From Bifidobacterium aemilianum (GTDB lineage Bacteria; Actinomycetota; Actinomycetes; Actinomycetales; Bifidobacteriaceae), in assembly GCF_003315635.1 (NCBI RefSeq), contig NZ_PDCG01000006.1, forward strand, positions 1 through 64,000: a stretch of 64,000 bases of DNA, written 5' to 3'. The notes beneath the pieces are model-generated. The model was not told the DNA's origin. It saw nothing but the letters and a program-made list of their open reading frames with translations, and ran no database searches. This document shows, in pieces, positions 51,496-60,616 of the stretch (the first letter of the stretch is position 1; each line of letters starts with the position of its first letter). Made by a program: the position numbers and the translations under genes.

Positions 51496-53276
51496 GCAAG
51501 GCCAAGAACGGCGGCCTGAAAACCGCAACCATGATTCGCAACAGCGACCATGATTTTCTGACCCGGGTCAAGGAGTCCGAGCAGGACACCTTCGCCCAGC
51601 GGGCCGTGGCCAAGGCCCAGGACGCCCAGTGGATCAAGCGTGAGAGCGCCCGCAGGGACCTGGGCAACTGGGAGGATTGGCGGAACCTGGGCGAGCAGAT
51701 TCGCCAGCATGTGGTCCGCTACCTGCCCGACTACCTGGAGGAGTTCTCCGACAACGTCGAGAAGAACGGCGGTCACGTCTTCTTCGCCCAAACCGACGTG
51801 GAGGCCCAGCAGTTCATCAAGAACCTGGCGATCGAGAAGCAGGTCAAGCAGGTGGTCAAGTCCAAGTCCATGGTCACCTCCGAGATCGGCCTGGACAAGG
51901 CCCTACTGGAGATTCCCGGTCTGGACCTGCTCGAGACCGACCTGGCTGAGTTCATCCTCCAGGAGGACGACTGGGATGAGCCAACCCACTTGGTCTTCCC
52001 CGCCCTCCACAAGAACCGTGACCAGGTCCGTGAGGTATTCATCAAGAAGTTGGGTTATGAGGGAGACAACGACCCCCAGCACCTGGCCCGCTTCGCCCGC
52101 AAGGTCATGCGCGAACGCTTCCTCAAGAACGAGATGTCGATCACCGGCTGCAACTTCGCCATCGCCGACAACGGCATGATCAACTTGGACACCAACGAGG
52201 GCAACGCCGATCTGTGCATGGCCATCCCCAAGATCCAGGTGGTCTGCATGGGTATGGAACGCATCGTTCCCTCCCTCAAGGAGGCTGAGGTTCTGGACGG
52301 CATGTTGGCCCGGTCCGCCGTCGGCCAGAAGATCACCACCTACTGCACCTTCACCTCCAAGCAGGTCGATGGCGAGACAGATGGTCCCGAGGAGTTCTAC
52401 GTGGTCATCATCGACAATGGCCGCTCGAACGCCCTGGGCACGGACTTCGAGCCCATCCTCCAGTGCATCCGCTGCGCTTCCTGCCTCAACGTCTGCCCCA
52501 TCTATCGGCACATCGGCGGCCACGGCTACGGGTCCATCTATCCGGGCCCGGTCGGTTCAATCCTCTCGCCGGTCCTGCAGGGCAACTATGACGACTTCTC
52601 AGAACTGCCCTATGCCTGCAGCCTCTGTTCGGCCTGCACAGCCACCTGTCCGGTCAAGATCCCCCTGCACAAGCTGCTGATCAAGCACCGCGAGATCGAG
52701 ATGGACGACAAGCATATGGCCAACATCATCGACGACACCGTCATGAAGGTTGTTGGACTTGGCACCGGCCATTCCTCACTCTTCCGCACGGCCCTGGGCA
52801 TGGACCACATGGCCCTGGCGCCCCTGGCCAGGAAGAATCCCGATGTGGCTGAGAACCTCTACTCCAACGGCAAGCACCTAGAATGGATGCCCTTCGTCTT
52901 CGGCGGTTGGACCAAGGTCCGTGACCTGCCCGATCCGCCGGCCCATTCCAAGAACTTCCGCTCCTGGTTTGCCAAGCACAAGAAGGAGCAGGCCAAGCAG
53001 GGAGGGCTGGAGGCCGCCGTGCCCCAGGCACCCAAGAACTCCAATGCCTTCAGGCCCACCGGCGAACCTGTGCTCAGGGCCGATGGCTACCACCAGAACG
53101 GCCACCCCATCACTGAGGCCCATGCCCACGCCAAGTCTCAGACCAAGGCGCCAAGTCGTGTTGGGCACCATGCCGCCTCGCTGGCTGGAGAGAACGTACC
53201 CGCCGGCAGTCACATTGATGGTGACGACATCGCCAAGGCCGCCGCCCAGCAGGAAGGAACCCGGAACCATGACTGA
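51492..53276 (+). CDS. lutB: L-lactate utilisation iron-sulfur protein LutB
   Basis: The 594-residue protein has an LUD/DUF162 domain (residues ~60-300, KSKSMVTSEIGLDKALLEIP, NEGNADLCMAIPKIQVV) and a ferredoxin-like pair of 4Fe-4S motifs: CIRCASCLNVCPIY and CSLCSACTATCPVKIP. A C-terminal helical domain follows (GLGTGHSSLFRTALGMDHMA). The tail of ~90 residues is Ala/His/Lys-rich and longer than usual. It is coupled to lutA and lutC by overlaps of 4 and 8 bp. Confidence 0.95.
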   Translation: MSKAKNGGLKTATMIRNSDHDFLTRVKESEQDTFAQRAVAKAQDAQWIKRESARRDLGNWEDWRNLGEQIRQHVVRYLPDYLEEFSDNVEKNGGHVFFAQTDVEAQQFIKNLAIEKQVKQVVKSKSMVTSEIGLDKALLEIPGLDLLETDLAEFILQEDDWDEPTHLVFPALHKNRDQVREVFIKKLGYEGDNDPQHLARFARKVMRERFLKNEMSITGCNFAIADNGMINLDTNEGNADLCMAIPKIQVVCMGMERIVPSLKEAEVLDGMLARSAVGQKITTYCTFTSKQVDGETDGPEEFYVVIIDNGRSNALGTDFEPILQCIRCASCLNVCPIYRHIGGHGYGSIYPGPVGSILSPVLQGNYDDFSELPYACSLCSACTATCPVKIPLHKLLIKHREIEMDDKHMANIIDDTVMKVVGLGTGHSSLFRTALGMDHMALAPLARKNPDVAENLYSNGKHLEWMPFVFGGWTKVRDLPDPPAHSKNFRSWFAKHKKEQAKQGGLEAAVPQAPKNSNAFRPTGEPVLRADGYHQNGHPITEAHAHAKSQTKAPSRVGHHAASLAGENVPAGSHIDGDDIAKAAAQQEGTRNHD

Positions 53277-54006
53277 TCGCGAAACCTTTCTGAACCACCT
53301 GGCCGAGCAGAGCGGTCGCCCCCGCCACCAGCTCAAGGACAACCCCCTGGTCCCCATCAACGACCTGCCGGAATCCACCCTGTCGGGCAAGACCCAGGAC
53401 GAGCTGCTGGCCATCGCCAAGGAGAACAGCGAGAAGGTCAACGTGACCTTCCAGACCACCTCCAAGGCTGATCTGCCCCAGGCCCTCAACGCCTTCATCA
53501 AGGCCAAACTGACCGATAACAAGGACGACCCCTACCAGGCCAACGGCCATGACCACCTGCTCCTGCCAAGCTCGGACCTGTACAAGGACTTCGACCTTGA
53601 GGGTTGGCGAGATGGCCTGACGGACCCCAAACCCACCTATTGGATGCCGGGAGCCGGACGCGATGCCAACATTGACACAGCCGAGCGTGCCGGTGCGGCC
53701 ATCGCCTTCGCCGACTTTCTGCTGGCCGAGTCGGGCACCATCACCATCACCACCACCCCGGGCCAGGGGAGGGCCTTCCACTTCCTGCCGGTCCACTATC
53801 TGAGTATCATCCGCAAGTCGAATATCCTGCCCCGCACCCGCCAGGCCATGGACTACTATGCCCCGGCACTGGCCTCGGGTGAGATCAAGACATCCAACAT
53901 CAACTTCGTCACTGGCCCATCCAACACCGGAGATATCGAGATGGTCCTGGTGGTCGGTGTCCACGGCCCCTTGGACATGACCTATCTGGTTGTTGAGGAC
54001 ATGTAG
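53269..54006 (+). CDS. lutC: Lactate utilisation protein LutC
   Basis: The 245-residue LUD-domain protein is the third LutABC component. AERAGAAIAFADFLLAESGT, LPVHYLSIIRKSNILP and FVTGPSNTGDIEMVLVVGVH are typical of LutC, with GPSNTGDIE near the end. The start ATG 53269 lies in the lutB tail with GGAAGGAA 9-15 nt upstream. It is the last gene of the operon and a strong hairpin follows. Confidence 0.93.
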   Translation: MTDRETFLNHLAEQSGRPRHQLKDNPLVPINDLPESTLSGKTQDELLAIAKENSEKVNVTFQTTSKADLPQALNAFIKAKLTDNKDDPYQANGHDHLLLPSSDLYKDFDLEGWRDGLTDPKPTYWMPGAGRDANIDTAERAGAAIAFADFLLAESGTITITTTPGQGRAFHFLPVHYLSIIRKSNILPRTRQAMDYYAPALASGEIKTSNINFVTGPSNTGDIEMVLVVGVHGPLDMTYLVVEDM

Positions 54007-54048
54007 GCGCTGAGGAATAGAGCCCATCGCGGTCTTTGCTCCGACAGT

Positions 54049-54089
54049 ATGGCCCGGACCTGCTCCAGCTAGTGGAGGGTCCGGGCCAT
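54049..54089. terminator. Bidirectional hairpin between lutC and the binding-protein gene
   Basis: ATGGCCCGGACC (54049-54060) pairs with GGTCCGGGCCAT (54078-54089), and CTCCA/TGGAG extend the stem inside. It lies in the 104-bp gap between two convergent genes, so it can stop both transcripts. Confidence 0.75.
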
Positions 54090-54110
54090 GGTCATTCGGC
54101 GGCTTGCTCG

Positions 54111-55736
54111 CTACTTGGCTAGCTCGTTGTAGATGGGCAGGCCCATGTAGCCGAATGGGGCGGCCTTGACCTGCTTGGCGGCCACGGCGTTGACATTGCG
54201 GTACCAGAGCGGAATGACCGGGAGGTCCTTCAGGAGCAGGTCCTCGGCGGCCTGATAGTGGCGGATGGATTCCTTCAGCCTGGTCTCTGCTGCGGCCTGG
54301 GCCATGAGCGCGTCGAAGTCGGGGCTCTTATAATCGCCATGGTTGAGGCCCTTGCCGTCCGCCGCCGAGGAGCTGTATCCCTGGACCAGGTAACCCTCGG
54401 GGTGGGGGTAGTCGGACTGGATGCCCGAGCTGAAGGCCGAATGGATCTGCCGTTTGTTGATGGCGGTGCTGAACTCCTTGGCCGTGGGGAAAATGTCGCT
54501 CTCGACCTTGATGCCCAGTGCCGAGGAGATGCTGTGGGAGACGGCATCCACCCAGTCCTTGTCGGTCCCGTCGGCGCTGTAGCCGATGCGGAAGGTTCCT
54601 GACCATGGCGAGATGGCGTCGGCGGCCTTCCAGAGCCTGCGTGCCTGGTCGTCATTGCGGCTGAGTACCTTCGATCCGGTGAGCTTGTCCGTGTGGCCCT
54701 TGATCATGGGCGCGGTGAAATCGGTGGCTGGGGTCACGGAGCCTTGGAAAATCTTCTCGGTCACCTGCTTGCGGTCCATGGCCTGCGAGATGGCCTGCCG
54801 GCGCAGGGCCCCCTCCTGACCGCCAAAGTGGGCCAGGTCCTGGGGGATGGTCAGCGAGCGGAAGGAGGGGCCAGCGTCAATGAGGGCCTGCACATCACTG
54901 TCCTCCCGGAAGGTCCGTAGCTTGGAGACCGGCACGGAGTCAAGGATGTCAAGATGGCCGGAGTCCACATCAGCGTAGGCCGCGTCCAGGCTCTGGTAGT
55001 CGCGAAATTCGATGCCGCCATTCTTGGCCTTGCGGGGCCCCTGATAGTCCGGGTTCCGTTCGATGACGATGCCCTGGTTGGGTACCCAGGACTTAAACCG
55101 GTAGGGTCCGTCGCCCACGGGATGCTTGCCGAATTCCCCCAGGTTCTTGTAGGCCACCGAGGGCAGGGGCAGGAAGGCCACGTCCCCGACCTTGTAGGGG
55201 AATGAGGAGTCTGGGGCCTTGAGATCGACTCTAAGGGTCAGGTCGTCGACAACCGTAAGTCCAGACAGGCCGGCCTTGGGGTCGCCATGGTGGTCCTGGA
55301 TCTGGTCATAGCCGGTGATCGTCGAGAATATGGAGGCACCCAGCTGGCCGTTGGCCGCGTTTGCTGCGAAGGACCAACTCGTGGCGTAGGTCGCGGCCGT
55401 GATCTTCTCGCCGTTGCTGAAGATCAGGCCGGGCTTGAGCTTGATGGTGTACTGGCTGGCGTCCGCATTGGGGGTGATCGACTGGGCGTTGGCGTAGACC
55501 AGGTTGCCCTTCTTGTCAAAGTTGACCAGGCCCTCAAAGAGTTGGGTGACCACCTTCCAGCCGGCGGTGTCGTCGGTGCCGCTGGGTATGAGCGGGGAGG
55601 CCGGTTCCACCGTGTTGACACTGATGATGGCCTTGGGGTCCGGTGCCTGGCTGCTTGGGGTGGCCGGGCCGCAGGCGGACATGACCATGATCACTGGTAG
55701 CAGGGCTGCGGCTAGGGTGATTCGGGCTTTGGTCAT
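54111..55736 (-). CDS. Family 5 (peptide/oligopeptide-type) ABC substrate-binding lipoprotein
   Basis: The 541-residue SBP_bac_5 protein has a lipoprotein signal peptide with lipobox VMSACGP (Cys ~22), so it is anchored outside the membrane. It has family features: VVTQLFEGLVNFDKKGNLVY, YTIKLKPGLIFSNGEKITA, GDGPYRFKSWVPN and ALRRQAISQAMDRKQV. No permease or ATPase gene is adjacent, so it is an orphan that may serve a transporter encoded elsewhere. Substrate is probably a peptide, but these proteins also bind sugars and metals. Confidence 0.9.
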   Translation of the reverse strand: MTKARITLAAALLPVIMVMSACGPATPSSQAPDPKAIISVNTVEPASPLIPSGTDDTAGWKVVTQLFEGLVNFDKKGNLVYANAQSITPNADASQYTIKLKPGLIFSNGEKITAATYATSWSFAANAANGQLGASIFSTITGYDQIQDHHGDPKAGLSGLTVVDDLTLRVDLKAPDSSFPYKVGDVAFLPLPSVAYKNLGEFGKHPVGDGPYRFKSWVPNQGIVIERNPDYQGPRKAKNGGIEFRDYQSLDAAYADVDSGHLDILDSVPVSKLRTFREDSDVQALIDAGPSFRSLTIPQDLAHFGGQEGALRRQAISQAMDRKQVTEKIFQGSVTPATDFTAPMIKGHTDKLTGSKVLSRNDDQARRLWKAADAISPWSGTFRIGYSADGTDKDWVDAVSHSISSALGIKVESDIFPTAKEFSTAINKRQIHSAFSSGIQSDYPHPEGYLVQGYSSSAADGKGLNHGDYKSPDFDALMAQAAAETRLKESIRHYQAAEDLLLKDLPVIPLWYRNVNAVAAKQVKAAPFGYMGLPIYNELAK

Positions 55737-56014
55737 TGGTGGTCCCCGTCTGTGTCTGTGTGTCTTGTCGCTGTGTGTCTTGCCAGGCCTATGCCTGCCA
55801 TCTGCGGGCTGATCTGTCTCATGGGCGGTAGTGTCCGCAACCGTCTATGGCATGAAGGGCTCCAAGGGAAGGTGAGACCCAGCGTGGAGCTGACAAAGCG
55901 TGTTGCTGCAAGCCTACCTTGTGACAGGGCGCGACGGGGCGATTTTCCTATCGGCAAATGTGATGGAAAGTTCAAGAGGGCGGGTATAAAGAGTTAAAAT
56001 CATTCGAGAAAGGG

Positions 56015-56087
56015 AGCCGCTTGACAGAATCGAACTGTCGACCTTCTCATTACGAGTGAGACGCTCTGCCAACTGAGCTAAAGCGGC
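56015..56087 (-). tRNA. tRNA-Thr (anticodon CGT)
   Basis: The 73-nt gene folds with the GCCGCTT/AAGCGGC acceptor stem, D-arm GCTCAGTTGGCAGAGC, anticodon stem TCTCA/TGAGA with loop CTCGTAA (anticodon CGT), and T-arm GACAGTTCGATTCTGTC. The next base is T, and CCA is not encoded. It reads ACG threonine codons. Confidence 0.95.
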
Positions 56088-56292
56088 AAGTTGCCCGAGT
56101 GGTATGCACCACTCGCGCACAAATATTAGATTTTACCGGCAAAGGGCCGTTTCTCCAAATCCGACACTGCCTGGTGGACCTTTCCCCTCTCCGTAGCCGC
56201 CCCTCGGCACACCTCCAGGCGCCAAAACCCCTTGCCGAATATGGCTGCTGCCTCCCGCCGTCAGCCGCTCCGGCGCTCCGAGCCCACCACCC

Positions 56293-56436
56293 GACTCACC
56301 CCAAAGGAGAATGCCCCCAATAAGCCTTGGCCCGAAATCCATTCTCCTTACACCCTCACACCCCAACGGCTAGTAACCACTAACCCCTAGCTATGCATCA
56401 GGCCTGGCTTCCATGCACTTGGGTTTGGGGTGAGTC
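56293..56436. repeat. Palindromic intergenic element, copy 3 (144 bp)
   Basis: GACTCACCCCAA (56293-56304) pairs with TTGGGGTGAGTC (56425-56436). GGAGAAT (56306-56312) pairs with ATTCTCC (56342-56348) inside. The outer arms are the same as in the elements at 23287-23364 and 23600-23677, but the interior is longer and different. It is in the 688-bp gap between tRNA-Thr and pgi; the rest of that gap shows no gene. Confidence 0.75.
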
Positions 56437-56775
56437 GGAGTGTGGGGGTGGGCTGGTCTGGCTGGCTGGGTGTGGTGTGTGGTTCTGTCCTCTTTTGTGA
56501 GTAGTTTGTGAGCAGAGGTATCCTTCACCACTTGGGTGGATCATGGGGGCAAGTCATCTTGCGGCCCTTGATAGGCCCGCCATATGTCTGCGTGGCGCGT
56601 TTGGTTTACCGTCAGGTGATCGGCTCCACGAATGGCGGGCCCTTGCCTGGCACTGAGCCGAAGGTGAACAGCCCCGGGGTTCAAGCAGCCAGTATGGCCC
56701 TAGGTCGATAATGAGTAATGAGACAATGACGAGTGGAACACAGAGATACTGGAATTTGAACGAAAGGACTAGCAC

Positions 56776-58476
56776 ATGGCCATCAATCCTCCCGTGGATG
56801 CCACCAAGACCCCTGAATGGGCGGCCTTGCAGCAGCACTTCGACCAGCTTCAGGATGAGTGCATCAACCTCAAGCAGTGGTTTGCGGATGATCCTGAGCG
56901 CGCCGAGAAGCTCAGCTTCGAGTTGGGCGACCTCCATATCGACCTGTCCAAGGACCTGATCAAGCCCGAGACCCTTAAGCTGTTCGCCGACCTGGCCAAG
57001 GCCGTGCACCTGCCCGAGCGCACCAAGGACATGTACTCCGGCGTTCACATCAACAACACCGAGGACCGTGCTGTCCTCCATACAGCCCTGCGCCGCCCGG
57101 CCGAGGAGGCTGGCAGCTTGATTGTTGACGGTCAGGACGTGGTCAAGGATGTACGCGACACCCTCAAGCGCATCTACGATTTCGCCGACAAGGTCCGCTC
57201 CGGCGAGTGGACCGGCGTGACCGGCAAGAAGATCGAGACCGTGGTCAACATTGGCATCGGTGGCTCCGACCTGGGCCCCGTCATGGTCTATGAGGCCCTG
57301 AAGCCCTATGCGGACGCCGGCATCGCCGCCCGTTACATCTCCAACATCGACCCCAACGACCTGGCCGAGAAGACCAAGGGCCTGGACCCGGAGACCACGC
57401 TCTTCATTGTCGTCTCCAAGACCTTCACGACCCTGGAGACCCTGACCAACGCCCGCGAGGCCCGCACCTGGCTGCTGAACGAGCTCAACGCCAAGGGCGC
57501 CATCAACGACGACTCCGCCGACCAGAAGGCCGAGGCTGTTCGTAAGCACTTCATCGCTGTCTCCACCAACCTGGAGAAGGTGGCCGAGTTCGGCATCGAT
57601 CCCGACAACGCCTTCGGCTTCTGGAACTGGGTCGGCGGCCGCTACTCGGTCGATTCCGCCGTCGGCACCTCCCTGGCCATCGTCTACGGCCCTGGCCGCT
57701 TCGAGGAGTTCCTCTCCGGCTTCCATGCCGTCGACAAGTACTTCGCCGAGACCGACTACGAGAAGAACGTGGTCGTCCTCATGGGCATGATGAACGTCTG
57801 GTACCGGAACTTCTTCAAGGCCGCCTCCCACGCGGTCCTGCCCTACGACCAGTACCTGCACCGCTTCCCGGCCTACCTGCAGCAGTTGACCATGGAGTCC
57901 AACGGCAAGTCCGTGCGCTGGGACGGCACCCCCGTCACCACCGAGACCGGCGAGATCTTCTGGGGCGAGCCTGGCACCAACGGCCAGCACGCCTTCTACC
58001 AGCTGATTCACCAGGGCACCCAGCTGATTCCGGCCGACTTCATCGCCTTCGCCAACACCCCCAACCCCTACAAGGACGGGGATCAGGACGTCCACGAGCT
58101 CTTCCTAGGCAACTTCCTGGCTCAGACCAAGGCCCTGGCCTTCGGCAAGACCGCCGACGAGGTGCGCGCTGAGGGCACCCCCGAGGAGATCGTGCCCGCC
58201 CGCGTCTTCTCCGGCAACCGCCCGACAACCTCCATCTTTGGCGTCTCCCTGACCCCCTTCGCCGTCGGTGAGCTGATTGCCCTGTATGAGCAGATCACCT
58301 TCGTTGAGGGCACCGTCTGGGGCATCGACTCCTTCGACCAGTGGGGTGTTGAGCTGGGCAAGCAGCTGGCCAAGGAGATCACTCCCGCCATCTCCCAGGA
58401 CGACAACGCCCTTGCCGAGCAGGATGCCTCCACCCAGGCCCTGATTAGGTTCTACCGGGCCAAGCGCGAGTTCTAG
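56776..58476 (+). CDS. pgi: Glucose-6-phosphate isomerase
   Basis: The enzyme interconverts glucose-6-phosphate and fructose-6-phosphate in the cytoplasm, feeding the bifid shunt via fructose-6-phosphate. Blocks include [51 protein letters not shown] with active-site residues, and [23 protein letters not shown] 56776 has AAAGGA 7 nt upstream. The length of 566 matches the long-form (PGI_2-like bacterial) family. A strong terminator follows. Confidence 0.97.
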   Translation: MAINPPVDATKTPEWAALQQHFDQLQDECINLKQWFADDPERAEKLSFELGDLHIDLSKDLIKPETLKLFADLAKAVHLPERTKDMYSGVHINNTEDRAVLHTALRRPAEEAGSLIVDGQDVVKDVRDTLKRIYDFADKVRSGEWTGVTGKKIETVVNIGIGGSDLGPVMVYEALKPYADAGIAARYISNIDPNDLAEKTKGLDPETTLFIVVSKTFTTLETLTNAREARTWLLNELNAKGAINDDSADQKAEAVRKHFIAVSTNLEKVAEFGIDPDNAFGFWNWVGGRYSVDSAVGTSLAIVYGPGRFEEFLSGFHAVDKYFAETDYEKNVVVLMGMMNVWYRNFFKAASHAVLPYDQYLHRFPAYLQQLTMESNGKSVRWDGTPVTTETGEIFWGEPGTNGQHAFYQLIHQGTQLIPADFIAFANTPNPYKDGDQDVHELFLGNFLAQTKALAFGKTADEVRAEGTPEEIVPARVFSGNRPTTSIFGVSLTPFAVGELIALYEQITFVEGTVWGIDSFDQWGVELGKQLAKEITPAISQDDNALAEQDASTQALIRFYRAKREF

Positions 58477-58522
58477 TGTGAGCGAGCCGCCGGCCTGTGC
58501 AGGTCGTTAACGGCAAAATCAG

Positions 58523-58561
58523 GAAGGCTCTGGACCAGCCAATGGTTGGTCCAGAGCCTTC
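58523..58561 (+). terminator. Terminator of pgi
   Basis: Perfect 15-bp arms (58523-58537 and 58547-58561) flank a 9-nt loop, 47 bp after the pgi stop. The following CTGTATAT is only weakly T-rich. It may also act on transcripts from the opposite strand. Confidence 0.7.
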
Positions 58562-58736
58562 TGTATATGTGCATGGTTTCCTCTCACAGCGCCCCCTGAG
58601 GCATCCGTTCGTCGGCTTCTATCCTGACGACCAATACCGCGCGACAGTTGGCCGATAGGGCTGGGAATGCGCCTCATGTGTCCAGCGGGCCCACGGGGGC
58701 CGTACAGGGGGCGAGGCAAGGTCTGGTCGCTTGGGT

Positions 58737-60452
58737 TCAGGCGTTGGCCTCGTCGAGGGTGAAGGTGTCGTCGTCAGCGTCGTAGTCGAAGAGCTCGCCG
58801 TAACGGCCCCAGTTGACGGCGGTCTCGAACTGCTGGTCGGCTTGGTCATCGGTGAGTCTGGAGCGCAGACGGTCGCGGACCAGTTTGCCGCGCAGTTTGC
58901 CGTCATCGTTACGGCGCAGGGCCTGGTCGATGGCTCGGACAAGGGGAGCGTGGTCCATGGCCAGTCTGGCGAAGATCTGCTTGGCCTCCAGGATGTCGCT
59001 TTGCTGCCAGGCCTTGCCGGTGTCGGTGATCTGCACCCTGCCGTCGTCGACCGTGAGGATGCCCAGGAGGGCGCCGGCATCGACCAGGGGGAAGAGGTCA
59101 TCAACCTCGAAGGAGAGGTCCGAAGCCAGATCCGCCAGATCGACAGCCCCCTGGTACTGGAGGATGGCGTCCAGCAGGCCGGCCAGTCCGCCAGGGGTGG
59201 CGTTGGGGAGCAGCTGCTCCTCGCTGTTTGGCCACTCGGTGTTGCCGGGATTGACGGTGTCGCCAGTGTTGGCGGTGTTGATGGTGGTGAAGTTGCCGGC
59301 GTTTCCAGTCTCAGCGGTGTTGTTGATGGCGTTGCTGGCGTCGATGTTGCCGGCCTGGCCGCTCATTCCGACTGCCCCGCTGGCCACCTCGCCCGGCTGC
59401 CTGGTCTGGCCATTGCCTGCAGCCCCACCGGTCGGAGCCTGCGCCAGCCCGTTGGAGGCCTGAGACGACAGCCCGGCCCCATCGGCTTGGATGCGCTCTC
59501 CTGCCGCGCCCGCCTGGGCCCCCGCAAGCTCCCTCATCTCCAGCTCATGCTCCTGGGCCTGGCTGTGCCCGGTCAGGGTGGAGTAGAGCTTGTCGACCAT
59601 GGCCTCGAATTCGGCGCTGTGCTTGTCTCGCGGCCGGGGCAGGTCCACTAACACCTGGGCGATGAGGTGGCCGGGATGGGATCCCAGCACCACCACCCGG
59701 TCGGCCATCTGCACGGCCTCCTCAATGTTGTGGGTCACGATCAGCACCGACTCGATGTCCCTCTCCTGCTTGGACCAGAGCTTGAGGACCTCCTGGCGCA
59801 GGTTCTCCGCAGTCAGCACGTCAAGGGCGGAGAATGGCTCGTCCATGAAGAGGGCCGAGGGCTTGAGGACCAGGGCCCGGGCGATGCCCACCCGCTGGCG
59901 CATACCGCCGGACAGTTCCTTGGGATAGGCCGACTCGAAGCCGTCAAGCCCGATGGAGTCGATGGCCTCCAGGGCCTGGCGGGCACGACGCTTCTTGGGC
60001 ACGCCACGGGCTTCCAGGCCCAGCTCCACATTGTCTTGCACGCTCAGCCATGGCATGAGGGCGAAGGTCTGGAAGACCATGCCCACGCCCGGGTTGGGGC
60101 CGGTGAGTTCCTTGCCAAGGTAGGAGACGGAGCCTTCGGTGGGTTTGGCAAGTCCGGCCAGGTTCCGTAGGAAGGTGGACTTGCCGGCCCCCGACCGGCC
60201 CAGGATGGCGACGATCTCGCCCTTGTAGAGGGTGAAGGAGATGTCCTTGAGGACGTCCAGCTCCACTCCCTTGTCGGAGGTGAAGCTCTGGCTGACGTGG
60301 GAGGCCTCGATGATGGGGGTGAGCCCCTTGTCTCCCAGGTTCTTGCTGGCCTGGCCTGGGCCGTAGGCCTGGCTCTTGCGCTGGTTGGCCCCCTGCCCCT
60401 TGAGGGCTGCCGCCGTGGACAGGTTCATGCTGTTCTCGTTTGCCATGGTCAT
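58737..60452 (-). CDS. NitT/TauT-type ABC transporter ATPase with a C-terminal extra domain
   Basis: The 571-residue protein has an ABC ATPase in residues ~38-280: GRSGAGKSTFLRNLAG, FQTFALMPWLS (Q-loop), LSGGMRQRVGIAR and LFMDEPFSALD. The order fits the nitrate/sulfonate/taurine family. A ~125-residue Gly/Ala/Asn-rich region follows (AGAAGERIQADGAG to NTANTGDTVNPGN). The C-terminal ~140 residues look like the AAA-associated domain common to these ATPases (LAGLLDAILQYQGAVDLADL onward). ATG 60452 has AAGGA 8 nt upstream. It is coupled to the permease gene upstream (164-bp gap). The substrate is unknown. Confidence 0.88.
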   Translation of the reverse strand: MTMANENSMNLSTAAALKGQGANQRKSQAYGPGQASKNLGDKGLTPIIEASHVSQSFTSDKGVELDVLKDISFTLYKGEIVAILGRSGAGKSTFLRNLAGLAKPTEGSVSYLGKELTGPNPGVGMVFQTFALMPWLSVQDNVELGLEARGVPKKRRARQALEAIDSIGLDGFESAYPKELSGGMRQRVGIARALVLKPSALFMDEPFSALDVLTAENLRQEVLKLWSKQERDIESVLIVTHNIEEAVQMADRVVVLGSHPGHLIAQVLVDLPRPRDKHSAEFEAMVDKLYSTLTGHSQAQEHELEMRELAGAQAGAAGERIQADGAGLSSQASNGLAQAPTGGAAGNGQTRQPGEVASGAVGMSGQAGNIDASNAINNTAETGNAGNFTTINTANTGDTVNPGNTEWPNSEEQLLPNATPGGLAGLLDAILQYQGAVDLADLASDLSFEVDDLFPLVDAGALLGILTVDDGRVQITDTGKAWQQSDILEAKQIFARLAMDHAPLVRAIDQALRRNDDGKLRGKLVRDRLRSRLTDDQADQQFETAVNWGRYGELFDYDADDDTFTLDEANA

Positions 60453-60616
60453 GATGCTTTTCCTTAGATGTGTATAACCTGTGTGGGCCTGTGCCCTGAG
60501 GTTTCTGCGATGTGCTCTTGTCTGCCGATGATGTGCTGGTGGCTGCCGCAGTCCTGGCCGGCTCCTTCTGATTCCCAGTAGGACTCGGCTTGGCTGGTCA
60601 GGGTGGACCATGGTGG

